Of a stretch of DNA of 64,000 nt, positions 37,228 through 49,800 are shown piece after piece; the stretch's first letter is position 1; the number at the start of each line of letters is the position of its first letter. Made by a program: the position numbers and the translations under genes. A model generated the notes under the pieces. The model worked only from the letters and a program-made list of their open reading frames with translations. It ran no database searches and was not told where the DNA came from. This stretch comes from Ifrita kowaldi (lineage: Eukaryota; Chordata; Aves; Passeriformes; Cinclosomatidae). The DNA is taken from positions 186,001-250,000 of the forward strand of contig VZRS01015043.1 in the NCBI GenBank assembly GCA_013398055.1, given 5' to 3'.

Positions 37228-40200
37228 CGAATGTTCCATGTTCCTGGGAGCATAACAGTTGTAACACCATGGCTAATAACACCCCCTTCAAAAATCACGT
37301 TTCATTTTTGAGAACGTATTATGGGTCTATAACGAAACTAGGCTAAATGTTCTTTGTTGGATAGCTTTCAATTTTTAGAACTATGCAATTTTCTCCAGGT
37401 ATGTAAGAGCCCACCCACACAGCAGAAAAAAATGTCAGGAGTTTTGGAAGGGGAAAATACATGTCTAACTGTGATATATTTATAGTCAAACACACAGACC
37501 TACAATCTTTAAACCAAACTCTCCTCATTATGTATTACATGATGTATCAAGTTTATGCGATGATTATTCATAGAAATTACATCAGTTACTCAGAGACAAA
37601 ATTACTTCTGAGAAGCTCTGGCTTTTACTCTGCATTTGTTTAACCCTCACTTATGACCAGGGCCATTCAATTGCAAGGACCAAACTGGAAGCAATTGTTT
37701 GTTTCCTTGGAATAGTTCTTAGGATGAAGAAAAGAAATCACACTTTTTATTTGTCCCTGAATCACAGGTAATGAGTATTAAGGCTCTGGCTAGTGCCAAT
37801 TATAACCCATTTTGAAAACACTGGCATGCTTTGCATGACCTCCTCTGTCCTTGGAAATGGAAGAGTCTTATTTGGGAAACTCATTGCTTTGTGATGCAGA
37901 AATAGAGCTCAGCTAAGAAAAATACTCATCCTTCCAGTGTATCTCCCTCTGCTTTCCGACTCCTTTCTGATCTTTTTGTGGCTGTCTCCTAGCTGGCTAT
38001 GTCTCCACCTGCCACACCAGCCCTGTACTTGCCACAGTGCCTGGGCTCCATAGTGTTCTATAAGCGTACTGGTTTTCTATATTTGCACTGGTTTAACATA
38101 AAATCACAACCAAAACCCAAAGCAATGAATCCCAAAGAATCATTCCCTTTGTCTCAAATAAATCAGAGAAGAACCCTCTCCTATAATTTTGTCCCTGACA
38201 CGAATAAATCCTGCCTGGGGAAGCAGTCAACACAAGCAGAATGAGTGAGTGCATGTGTGTGTTATACTTGCAACAGATACTCTGCTATGAACTTGGAGAT
38301 CATTTCAATCTCCTTTTCAATCTACCATGGACCCAGATAAATGTTTATAAGCATATCTTGAACTTTTTCCTAAATGATACAACACAACAACAAATTTTTA
38401 TCCCGGTAAATAATTACCATATCCTTACCCTGCTAGTTCTTCACGTAATTCATTGCATGCTCTCCTTTTATAGCCTCTCTACAGTCCATAGCACTCCCCA
38501 GTCCATACACAATTTGCAAGATCTGCATTGCCTCTTGTCTCTTTGCATCTTTTCACCAATTTCTCTCCTGTAGCACGTTAAGTACAAATGTTTTTGCTCC
38601 ATTTCCAAAGTTATTGCCTAACTTGGCCTAGATTACAGACTTAACCCAACACTTAAAAACCTCCTCTACCTTCTCTCTATAAAAGGACAGGCATGATTCT
38701 GATTTTCTCATAGTGTATTCAGTCACCTCCCTATGCTGAACACTACACTTCAAATACTTTATTTGACACATAATTTTTGAAGTGTCTTAATTTCAGGAAA
38801 AAGAAAGAAATGTATGCTATCTCTACACAACTGTGGTGCATAAGCATTCAACTCTGTATTTTTAAACTAATTTCAAGAAACTTGAAACTTGGCCTCTCTA
38901 AAAATACAGGCCAGCAGCTCTTCCAAGAAATGAAAGAATCAGCTACTTGCTTAGGGATTTATACAACATCTACATTTAGAGATTAGTTTGGATAAGAAAG
39001 GGGGAAAATGCACCTGTCCATCCAACCACTAAAGTGTGTCTGGCTACATACTAAAGGAGCTACAACTTCCTGCTATGCTTGAGTAAGCTGTGCTCATGAC
39101 AGCTCATTGTACTGGGACATGACATACGTATTTTGTAGACACCTCAGAGAATGAGAACAAATCTTGCTGTAAGCTCTATTATGTGATACCCTAGGATTTT
39201 CTTTTGCTCACTCACCTATGAAAGACTGTGATAGCTATAGTCATTTTCCCTTCTGCATCTCTTACCTACACAACTCTAACACATTCAAAAAGGCAGGAGG
39301 GAACAAACATCCATCCTCTGATGTCTCCTGTGAATTGCTTTTTCTTATGACAATTGAAATTGAACTTGTAAAATTCTGATGAGATAAGAGATTTTTATTG
39401 GCTGGCACAGTGGTCATGCACAGGGGCAGTAAGCTGAAAGATGTTAAAATGTAGAAGTTATTATTTTTAATAATTGTCTGCCACAATTTGACTAGCTCTT
39501 TGTTTCTTTTTTTTTCCTGGATATATTGTTCATTAGAAATAATCAGCTGTTATAATCGGCATATATATATATATATATATAGTTGGCCACTCTAAGACAC
39601 GGCATTCTCAGATTCAAGCGTAAGATTTTTTTTCTCGGGCTTCTTAAGAAATGAGATTATTTATACAAATCCATCTCTTCAGAATTTCTCCTAAGGAAGT
39701 TAGGATGAGTTTTTGACTACTATAGAAAAGCAAGCTTCTGTGATTTTTCTGAAAGGATTAAGCACTTTCAGTAAAAATCTCCATCATATCTAAAGGTGAC
39801 TCCCAATAAAGTCACAAGCACCAAGGAGGAAACAGGTACCAGTTGACAGGTCACTGGAGACAGAAACCTGGAAAACTGGATTCAATTTTCAGTATGGTAT
39901 TGACTCCCTGAGTACCTGAGCAAATAATTTCACTTCCTCATGCCTTTGTCTCTCCCTCTCTCTCTCTGTAATATAGGAGTAATACACCTTGAGATCCAGC
40001 TAGAGTGTGACATGACATGTAGTCCAAGATTCACTAATGGAAGATCAGAGCCTGTATGAAAAGCTAGGCAAGTTATTAGTTGTCATCTTATGGATTCTTC
40101 TAAAAATAACTATTTCCACCAAAGACTTTGTACATCAGTTACCCTGCACAATAAAAAGTATTAAGAACACGCATAGCCACAGTAATCTGATTTTAGGTGT

Positions 40201-40747
40201 GCAGGCTGAAGGAAAAGAATCATGGTACAACAGTTCAGTACAGTATAACACTGCAGAGGCCACTATCAAGCATGTCGAAATATGAAGCTGATTTTCAGAT
40301 TTACTTCACTTTCCCCCTCTGCAAGATGACTACAAAGTAGGAGTTATCAAAAAAATCAGCTTCAGGTAAGCTCTTACTGGCTCAACATTGGATTTTTATC
40401 CCTCAGATGGGAAAAAAATGTCCAATTATAAAACAGTGGTGTTAAGATCACCCTGCATCTCCAGAGTCCCATGGAGAAATACTGCCACACTTCAGGGAGA
40501 TATGATCTTGCTCTCACTCCCCCTGCTGAAAATGAAGTTTCCACGGGAGTGACCAGATGTGGGCATTTGGCAGGCATGGCTATCCAGGAGGAGACACCAG
40601 CAGGGTATCAGCTTCACTGAACTGCAGGGGTTGACTCAGGCTGTCTCAGAAACACGAGCTCCTACTGTCTTTCAAGATGAGAGGTTTGAACATCATCATG
40701 CATGGGTTTCCAGAAATAAGCAATTGCATTCACTTCATTATCTGAAG
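37228..40747. other. AT-rich intronic tract
   Basis: The tract holds the AT microsatellite at 39561-39581 and a TCTC-rich run near 39949-39967. Nothing else is recognised. Confidence 0.55.
39561..39581. repeat. (AT)10 microsatellite
   Basis: An uninterrupted run of ten AT units plus one A lies between CGGC and GTTGGCC. Confidence 0.95.
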
Positions 40748-40860
40748 GCTGTGGCTTGGGCAGGGACACCTCTCACTAGACCAGGTTTCTCGAAGCCCCA
40801 TCCAGTCTGGCCTTGAACACTTCCAGGGATGGGGCCTCCACAGCTTCTCTGCCTTTTAAC
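40748..40860 (-). mobile_element. CR1 3'-end fragment
   Basis: The order GGGCAGGGACACCTCTCACT, AGACCAGGTTTCTCGAAGCC, CTGGCCTTGAACACTTCCAG, GGATGGGGCCTCCACAGCTT matches the 3' UTR and terminal coding end of minus-strand CR1 subfamilies. Only about 110 bp is present, the short 5'-truncated form typical of most avian CR1 insertions. Confidence 0.9.
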
Positions 40861-42705
40861 AGACTGCACTAAATAACTAAAACTGCTTCACTTTCTCAGA
40901 TGACTTGGAATAAAAAAGGAGAATGTTTAAGTATTTTATCTCCTTAAGAGTTTTCTAGGAATATATTTGACAGTTCAGTGGGCTTCCATACTAGAAGTAC
41001 TTAAAAAATTCCTACACTATTGCTGGAAAACTTGTTGTCTAAAACAATGGCTTCATAGTACATATCCCCTAAGGAGACACAGAATACATTTAGTAGAGTA
41101 ATCTGGAACTAGGTTTAAGAACAAAAGAGAATTAAAAAAAAAAGAGAAATGTTCATGAAGGGCATTACTATTGATAAACTAGAAATTACATGTTGCCCTG
41201 ATATTCCTGCAGTTTCACTGAATGCTTGTGAACAGGAAAGGAGATCCAGAAGTCAGACAGATGAAAGACCAAGAAATGACCCAGGCATTATTAATTCAGT
41301 TATATCATTAAGCTTACAGACAATGGAGAAAATATGTGTAATAGGGATGATGAGTTACTCCCTTTATCTGCACAGGTTCTGAAGTACACCTCTTTTGTGG
41401 CATACGTTGTCTTGCACACCAGAATAGCTGGATTTGTTTATGATGACTCACGCTGTTGCTCAAGAGTCCTGCTGGTGGCCATCCATCTCACTCAACAGGA
41501 ACACACCAGACTCTCCACGTTCATCAAGGATTTCATAAACCATTATGCATGGGTGGGTTAAGGCAGCATGTGGTGGCTTACCCAACTACAACATGTGGAA
41601 ATAACTCCTACAAAATCCTGAATGGACAGGAGGGTCTAGGACTTCATGCAGAGACATACTGGCCTGTCAGAGACCTTCTGAGTCCTCTCTTGGTGCTCTT
41701 CTAATTGCTTTTAAGCTTCAGTCAATGCCCTGGGTAGAGTGACTGTCTTATCAGTTTTATTCTCAGTTCCCAGATTCCTCTACCATAAAGGAGACAGGCA
41801 GCTCCTCCTTAAAAAAATCACCAAGCTTGCAGCTAATGAGACTGTCTGCTTGTGGCATCGTTGCCACAGAAGACTAATTCCAGATCTTCAGCTGCTCTCA
41901 CTTCACTCAGAAGTCCGTTCCACAGTTGAGGAAAAACTGCTGGTGGTTAACAATAGAAGAAATCATTTTTTTAATTTATTTTTTCTACCAGAGAGTCTTC
42001 CTCTTCTGCCTGCCCCAAAAGAAAAGCAGTATCTGAGAAAGAACTGAACAATGTGCCCCCATTATTGAGAGAGATATATCTACTGCAATGCAGCTTTTAA
42101 ATGCCTGTATCTAAAAAACTTTAAGTTGTGAGGTAGGAAAACTTCAGAGTCATAATACAAGGGCACATTTCATTGCCAACACTGTAGTTAGTAGAAGAGA
42201 ATTCTGCAAGCTAATTGTTCTTCAATCTGATAATTTATTCTTTCACCAAAATAAAAGGATTCCCCTCTGGGTGCAGCTCCTGCTTCTCGCTCAGGTACCT
42301 GACATTGCTGAAATTGAAGGCCATAATTCACTTAACAAAGGATGGGAACCCCTAATGAAAATTAACCATTCAGAAACAGATGTTGATGCCACAGAAATGC
42401 CGATACTCCCCACGAAGCACCATTGGCTGTCATGTGGATGGGAAAACGCAGAGACATCTGAACTTGGAATTACATACCGGGTAAGGTAACTACACTTACA
42501 TCTGCAGACTGCCGTTCAGTGAAGTGCTTAAGCACATGCTTAGATTTCATTAATCTTCTTTGCCATATTGCTTACATTTATTCTGTGCTGGCAACATCAC
42601 TAGCCAAAAGGTACACAATCTCACACTAGTGCATTCTCCCTGATTGCTAAACCACCTTTGGATATCTGTGATTTCTTATGGCGTACACAAAAGCAATGCC
42701 TAGAT
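40861..42705. other. intronic tract between CR1 fragments
   Basis: No element is recognised; a few short open frames look random. Confidence 0.5.
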
Positions 42706-43735
42706 TTCAGAATTTCAGAACTGTTAGGGTTGGAGGGGACCCCTGGGAATCATCCAGTCCAAAGCCCCTGCTGAGGCAGGGTGACCTAGAGCGGGTTACA
42801 CAGGAATAAATCCAGGAGTGTTTGGAATGCCTCCAGAGAGGGAGACTCCATAACCTCCCTGAGCAGCCTGTCCAGTGCTCTGCCACCCTCAGTGTAAAGA
42901 AGTTCTTCCTCAAGTTGAGGTGCAATTTCTTGTGTTTTAATTTATGGCCATTGCTCCTCATCCTGTCACTGGGCACCACTGAGAAGGGACCAGCACCACC
43001 GTCTTGGCATCTGCCTTTGAGATATTTATATGCACTAACAAGATCGTCTCTCACTCTTTGCTCTGAACAGGCCCAGCTCCCACAGCATAAGAGAGATGCT
43101 CCAGACCCCTGATCATCTTTGTGGCCTCCACTGGACATTCTTCAGTAGCAACTTGTCTCGACACAGCACTCCAGAAGTGGCCTCACCAGGGCTGAGTAAA
43201 AGGGCAGGATCCCCTACCTTGACCTGCTGGCCACACTCTTCCCAATGCATTCCAGCATACCATCGGCCCTCCTGGCCACAAGGGCAATGCTGGCTCATGC
43301 ACAACCTGTCATCCACCAAGACTCTCAGGCCCTTCTCTGCAGAGCTGCTCTCTAGGAGGTCAGCCCCCAACCTGGGTTGGGGGTTATTCCTCCCCAGGTT
43401 CAGGATCTTACACTTGCCCTTGTTGAAAATCAGTTTTCTCTCCACCCAATTCTTCAGCCTATCAAGATCCCACTGAGTGGCAGCCCAGACTTCAAGTGTA
43501 TCAGCCTCTGCCCCCAGTTTCAGTTTGCTGAGGGTACATTCTATCCCTTCATCCAGGTCATTGATAAACAAGTTGAATAAAACTGGACTCAGCAGATTCC
43601 TGATTACAGGCCTCCAGCTGATCACAACCCTCTGAGCTCTGACACTTAGCCAGTTCTTGATCCACCTCACTGTTCACTCACTGAATCCACACTTCCTACG
43701 CTTACCTGAGAGGATGGTAGGGGAGACAGTGTATT
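42706..43735 (-). mobile_element. CR1 LINE copy, 5'-truncated
   Basis: This is a minus-strand CR1. The 3' UTR begins near 42706 (GGTTGGAGGGGACCCCTGGG). Upstream in the element an open frame at 43113-43670 reads MRWIKNWLSVRAQRVVISW, LFNLFINDLDEGIECTLSK, then directly LKLGAEADTLE, so the FADDTK catalytic loop is deleted. DLDRLKNWVERKLIFNKGKC and SSSAEKGLRVLVDDRLCMS follow. A separate frame at 42707-43138 holds the C-terminal part (DDLVSAYKYLKGRC, FSVVPSDRMRSNGHKLKHK). The copy starts near 43735 in the palm domain. Confidence 0.95.
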
Positions 43736-43774
43736 TCCAGGTATAGTAAATAAAATGCAAAAGGAAGCGACATC

Positions 43775-43817
43775 TGTGAAACAGACTCCATGACGGGGTG
43801 TGAAACAGACTCCATGA
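43775..43817. repeat. 24-bp tandem duplication (two units)
   Basis: TGTGAAACAGACTCCATGA occurs at 43775-43793 and again at 43799-43817, separated by CGGGG. It lies just beyond the truncated 5' end of the adjacent CR1. Confidence 0.9.
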
Positions 43818-44140
43818 ACTCATGCTCATCGTTTGCAAACCAGAACTGCTGAGAAGCTGATCACAGACCAGGACAGCTCATGTGACTCAAGGTTCAAACT
43901 GATTAACGCCGCTGTTAGGCTTCACATCTAAAAAGCAGCTAATTAAGGACAGTTGGAAACACAATGCCTACATATTAACAACTTTTGAAAGTTTTGTGTT
44001 CACTTTTGGTGGGAATAGAGTTGAGGATGTAAAATCAACATAGTGAGCTCTGATTCTGCCCCCTCTTCCATATTTTTCCTTTTTGTAAAGCTGTTGTGGA
44101 ATCTCACCAGAAGAACTTTTAGGGACTTTTCCTTCTAATT

Positions 44141-44910
44141 TCACAGAGTCATAGGATCCCATGGGCAGGGATGCCATTCACTAGACCAGGTTGGTCAGGG
44201 CCCTGTCCAACTTGACCTGGGACACTTCCAGGGATGGGGCATCCACAACTTCTCTGGGCAACCTGTTTCAGCGTCTCACCACCCTTGCAACAAAGAATTT
44301 CCTCCTAATATCTAATAAACCTACTCTCTTTCAGCTTAAAACCATTGCCCCTTGTCCTGTCATTATCTGCCCATGTAAAAAGTTCCTCTCCTTCCTTTTA
44401 TAACCCTCTGTAATATATTTGAAGGGTGCTCCAAGGTTTTCTTGAAGCCTTCTGTTCTCCAGACTCAATGACCCCAGTCTTTCAGCCTGTCTTCACAGAA
44501 GGCGTGCTCCAGCCCTCTGAGCAGCTTTGTGGCCTCCTCTGGACTCACTCCAGCAGGTCCATATTGAGGACCCCGGAGCTGGATGCAGCACTGCAGGTGG
44601 GGTCTCACCAGAGCAGAGCAGAGGGGCAGAATTCCCTCCCTCACCCTGCTGCCCACGCTGCTTTGATGCAGCCCAGGACACGTTTGGCTCTCTGGGCTGT
44701 GAGTGCACATTGCTGGGTCATGTCCAGCCTCTCATCCACCAGCACCCCCAGGTCCTTCTCAGCAGGGCTGCTCTCAAAAATTTCTTCTTCCAGTCTCTAC
44801 TTACAACTGGGACAGGTGCACTTGGACTTTTTGAACATCATGAGGAAGATTGTGGGCCCACTTCTCAAGTGTGCCCAGTTCCCTCTGGATGGCATAATTT
44901 CTGACGGAAA
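44141..44910 (-). mobile_element. CR1 LINE 3' copy of a different subfamily
   Basis: This is a minus-strand CR1 whose 3' UTR differs from the 42706 copy: TCACAGAGTCATAGGATCCC, AGACCAGGTTGGTCAGGGCC, CACTTCCAGGGATGGGGCAT. The coding end appears in minus-strand frames: LHQSSVGSRVREGILPLCSA, LVRPHLQCCIQLRGPQYGP and a GLEHAF segment. It runs to about 44910 in the region before ESSPAEKDLGVLVDE (plus-strand TCATCCACCAGCACCCCCAG). Confidence 0.93.
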
Positions 44911-45246
44911 TTTATCCATCACTGGTTTAAAGTAATTTATTCTTGTTCTAACATTGGCCTTGAGCTTACCCAGACCTTTTATCTCCCTGGAATTTACTCA
45001 GTGCATTCAGAGACAGCAATCATTTCTCCTTTCAGCATTTTCTTCAGTGAGGTTACATGAGAGACTACAACAGATTTCCCTTTGTAAGGTAACTAAAACA
45101 TGAAAAGAGATAAGAGTGGACAGAACCACTATTTCTGAATGTGGTCACAGTCTTCTGTATCAGGAGATTCCAGATTCTTCTCAATAGATACTTGTACAGT
45201 GGTTCTAGCATACCTACTCAGTCTACCCGTGTCTCCCCAAGTGTCT

Positions 45247-45455
45247 CAGAATCACTTAGGTGGGAGGGAGTCTTGTGGGTGTAGCCTTCCCATTGGGTTT
45301 TGAACACTGCTAGGGACAGAGATTCTCTGGGCAACTTATTCCTGTATGCAATTTGTAAGTATCTTCAGAGTAGAAATTTTTCCTTACAGTTACCCCAAAT
45401 CTTCCATTTCAGTTTAGGGCCGCTGTCTTTCGTTCTTCTGCTGTGACACTCAGGA
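45247..45455 (-). mobile_element. degraded CR1 3'-end fragment
   Basis: CAGAATCACTTAGGTGGGAG, TTTTGAACACTGCTAGGGAC and AGAGATTCTCTGGGCAACTT follow the layout of a minus-strand CR1 3' end. CCCCAAATCTTCCATTTCAG and TTTAGGGCCGCTGTC continue it with many changes. It is the oldest-looking member of the local cluster. Confidence 0.75.
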
Positions 45456-46767
45456 ATAAGCCCAGCTTCTTCTTCTTGACACCCCCTGAAAGATCCTGGA
45501 AGATTGTTTCCAGACTCCGTTTCTTACTTTTAACAGAAACATATTCAATCCAAATCCCTTGATTTTAGGATTAAGAGTAGAAGCCCATGCACTCCCCGGA
45601 AGGTCACTGGCCCACCTGCAATGCTGGCAAGTATTTTTGACTGGAGCCGATGTTAGAGTGACAGACAAATTACAGCCTTAAATACAATGAAGAATTCAAT
45701 CCCTGATCACCATCTGCTCTTGGGATATTCTATTAGAACAGAGAGAGTCCTAAAGTAACGTAATCAGTTGTTATCAACATGAAGAAAATTCGGATTGCCA
45801 AATCAATCACTTCCCATGGCAAAGCTGAATAGTTCTACCTAAATCTTGTTTATCAGTGTAGTACAGCATTTTCCCTTGAACCTCTGAGATTACCAAATAT
45901 TATCGTTCTTCTGCCCTGACCCTTTTTAAATATTAAGAGTAAATGTTGAAAATCCATACAGTTAACACCACTGCCCTGGCAGATGCAAAATTAACAGTGA
46001 TACTGTAAGGGATTGCAAAAGCCTAAGCCATTTCACAAAGGGATTGAATTGAAGAGATAACACATTTTCAAATATAACTGAGGCCAGAATACAGATGCTC
46101 ACCTTCTACAACTTCAACTATAGCCAGGACTCAGATGTAAACAGAAAAGACCATTATTAAATTTACCTCTAAAGGATTCTATAAACCCTTCAGGTCAACA
46201 ATTAAGTGTTCAGCATTTTGATTTTTTTTATTTTGTAGTAGAAAATAATTTACCACCTACTATCACTTCAATTTTTACTGTTTTTACATTCAGGATAGGA
46301 ACAATAATATTGATTTTCCCTGCTATATTTTTGATTGTATGAAATAAAATATTTTCCATTAATTTCTTTCCAGATAAGGTTCTGTCACAGATTATAGACT
46401 TCTGATACTTGTTAGCTTCCCTACAGAACTTTCTGTAACTCAGATGGGGAGTGAAAAAAATTGCATACCCCTAAACTATCACTGAAATCCACTTAATACA
46501 CAAAGAGGAAAGTTGTTCCTGCAAAACTCTGGTGAAATTCACCTCAAGCAAGGCAGTAGGATGCCTTCAGAAAGACGCTGAGTGGGTAGAACTGAATCCC
46601 AGGACTTGAGGAATTTGGGCTAACACAATAAAGCTGAACAAAGAGGCAAGCACAGCAGTGATTTCAGGGTGATGCAAAGGCACACTGCAGCAGGTATCAC
46701 CCCAGTAGATTACAGTACTAAAGATGGGGCCACTTTGGTCATTGGTGCAACAAAATAAAGATGAAAC
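45456..46767. other. AT-rich intronic tract, nothing recognised
   Basis: No repeat, RNA gene or exon that I can name. Confidence 0.5.
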
Positions 46768-46812
46768 ATTGTGAGACCCAAGAGGAATATGATTCTGTGA
46801 TTCTATGAATAG
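46768..46812 (+). mobile_element. CR1 3'-tail relic
   Basis: GTGAGACCCAAGAGG, then GATTCTGTGATTCTATGAA, resembles the last bases of a plus-strand CR1 UTR and its octamer tail. Fewer than 50 bases are recognisable, so this is a severely truncated insertion or a scar. Confidence 0.5.
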
Positions 46813-49800
46813 ATGAAGCCAGAATGACTGGGCATTGATGAATTAATGCTTCATAGCATACTACTGTGACTGCTGGGAGGAGACAAATCCTGGGAAAAAT
46901 CTTCAGGGCAGCAGTGGCTGTTTAAGTTAAAACTAGAACATTTTAGACAAAACTGAACTAAAAAATTAAGATAAGTTGATGTACTGAGAAAAGACTGTTG
47001 ACGGAATCCAAGAAAAATCCAAAGGGAAAAAAAAGGGAAGTAGAAGAAAGAAGATTAGATAAAGAAAGTCAGATCTTGCAGTATGATGACTACTTAGTAA
47101 GGAGGATGGCACGTGATAAGGCAAGCCACAGAAAGTGTTAATAATCATTCCCCTGAGTCCCCTTACTTCTTCATGTCTAATGGTTGACCTTGAAATTCAA
47201 AACATTGCCTTACTCCTCCCAGGTGTTAGATGATGGACAAATATTTTAAATCATGATCATAAAAATACTACTAAATCAATCTGCAAAGTATGAGTCTATG
47301 ACACCTTCATACAGACAAGCATTTGCATAATGTTCCTTTTTTGAAGTATAAAAATATGGCACCTGGTAGAAATAGAAAGCTTATTGAATTATGTACAAAA
47401 TATTTAAATATTTTGGTCAAATTTGGAATCCATATTAACAGTCTTTTAAAGTGCTTTTGCCTTTTTTTTTTCCTTTTTGGCCAAAAATCTGTTCACAAAA
47501 AGCATAGGAATTCTTTAGCTTGTTACAAAGTCCTCATATAGGAGTAAAGTCCTACCCGGGAAAAAACCCAAACAAAGCTGGAATGAACATACACACACAC
47601 GCGTTCTCCAGCTTTGTTCTGTTCAGTTACAGAATAAAGACAAGTGAACACACAGCAAGTGAAAACACTGCTCTGGTCTTCCTCAGCTTACCAATATTGT
47701 CAAAACAGGATACAGTTTTACCAGCTTCCTATTGATCCCAGCTTATGCATCAGCTCCTACCAATAAACAAATGTCAAAGACAAACATTTTGCATCTTGCT
47801 GCCGACCATTTAATACAAAGCAGAAGAACTGTTTTATAGTACACAAAATTATTAATACTACATTGCACACAAAAGCCCAAAGTATCAGACCACTGGAAAA
47901 AGAAGTTTGTTAAGGGAGGGGATGAAAAGATGGATTAAGATTTTGGAAGAAAGAAAAGTAATTGACAAGTTTGGGAAAAAAAACAAACCAACAAACCAGC
48001 TCTAAGATAACCAGCTTTGTAGCAAAAAACTTGTTACGGTTTCCATAAAGCAACAAAATAGATATTATCAGATTGTCAAGATCATATCACAACAGCTAGG
48101 GGCAACAACAGAGAGCAGGAATCTCATTGGAAGAGTTTTATTTAGGGCCAAGGTTAGCCTAGATGATCATCCATCAGCAGCTGCAGTAACTAATTAAAAA
48201 TCTGGACAAAGATTGAAAAAACTGGTGAGCAGAACTGTTGACACTTAACAAGTGCAAACTCTTGATTCAGAATCAAACTGGATGACTTCAGAATTTAGAA
48301 GTACCTAAGTAATCCAATCAGACTCCTTACATTATCTTCTCTTGCAGTCACCATTAAGATGTGAATTTAAAAACAGCTGTATGATTATCATATCCTGCTA
48401 CAGAGTATGACTTGTTTCTTAACAATTACGAACAGATGAAAATCTCATTTAATAAAGACTATTCTTTTTCACTTGGCAATGGTGGTTTGGTATTTTCCTT
48501 TCCTCTCTAAAAGATATGTATTTTATTAAACTGGTTACCTGCAAGCTAACAAATTGACTTACGATTTTTTTGTTGTCAGTTTGTCTTCCTTATAAAGAAG
48601 TAACCCATAACTATTAGATGTCATCCACAAAGTTGATGCAGGTTGCACTTTTAACTGATGCTAAATAAACTGTTTCAAAGGATTTGACTATTTCAAAAGC
48701 CAATTATTATTTCTAAGGTTCTACATAAGGTTTGTATATTTCATAATACACATCTGCTGAAATAGAATGAAATTACAAAGAACGTAGCTGTTAAGAGAAA
48801 ATTCACCTAAAAGTTTCCTTTGGTAACAGTGAAAAGTAAGATAGCAAGTGAATATTTTCCAGGTCAGAATGTTATCGACAAATATGAATTAATTTTGGAT
48901 CACTGATATTCAGTAAAACAGAGAAATCCTGTGTAAACACGAAGCAACACCACTTCATAGCCATGAACTACCATGAAATAAACCTAAGTCCTTTAGACCT
49001 GTAACCTTTTGAAGGTCGTATTTATGCAGGCCCACTACATTACCACATGATAAGAATGACTGAATAATCATTGGTCCAGCTGGATTTTCCCAGGAAAGAA
49101 TAAAAATACAGTCTCTAGTTTAAGTCTTATTTTAAGAACAGAAGTTGAGCTGTAATCAAATTCTCAAAGTTCTCAAAGGAAACTAAGGCAGCTAAACTAT
49201 CAACATAGCAATTTTTTTTGGTTTTCTGAGAACCCACTTCAGTGAAATACTAAACCTCTGGAAGCACAAAATCCCTTTCTGCAAGGTTTTCTGTGAATGA
49301 CTCAGGCTCCCAGAGAAAGGCTTGATTAAGACTTTTCCTCAGCTAATATTTTTGACATTGCAGTGTCTCTGTCCAGCTGAATGGCTGGCTTTCTCATTGG
49401 AAAAGTCACAAAAAAAAGTATTTATCAAAGAACAAGAAGTTGTATATTTGTGAATTCCAGAAGGAGCTTGAGGCACAGAGACTGACTACTTTGTCAAGTA
49501 GATTGAGTTCCAATAGTGCTCTTTGAGAGAAGATGCCAAGCAGGAGAGAGGGCCTTTCAGGACAATAAACACTGTAAGTACTAAATGCATGTTTAAATAT
49601 TAGATATATGTTCAAATGCCTTCCTTCACAACTGCAATCTTTCTGAAACTGAATTTACCCATCAAAAATACATATATAGGAAAAGGAGACATGAAATTTC
49701 CAGATCCCAAAATTATCCCCCATAAGAGGCACATTCGTTAAGGATTTTCTCCACTGAGTGCAAGCCAGATCTGCTTCTTACACATACGAGGCGCTACGGA

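Noticed and set aside
37029..37291. Minus-strand frames with repeated MDGW
   Set aside because: These are translations of the CATC microsatellite.
38241..38573. 110-codon plus-strand frame
   Set aside because: It lies in AT-rich intron, has no recognisable motif and no supporting signals.
44426..44935. 169-codon plus-strand frame
   Set aside because: It is antisense to the CR1 at 44141-44910.
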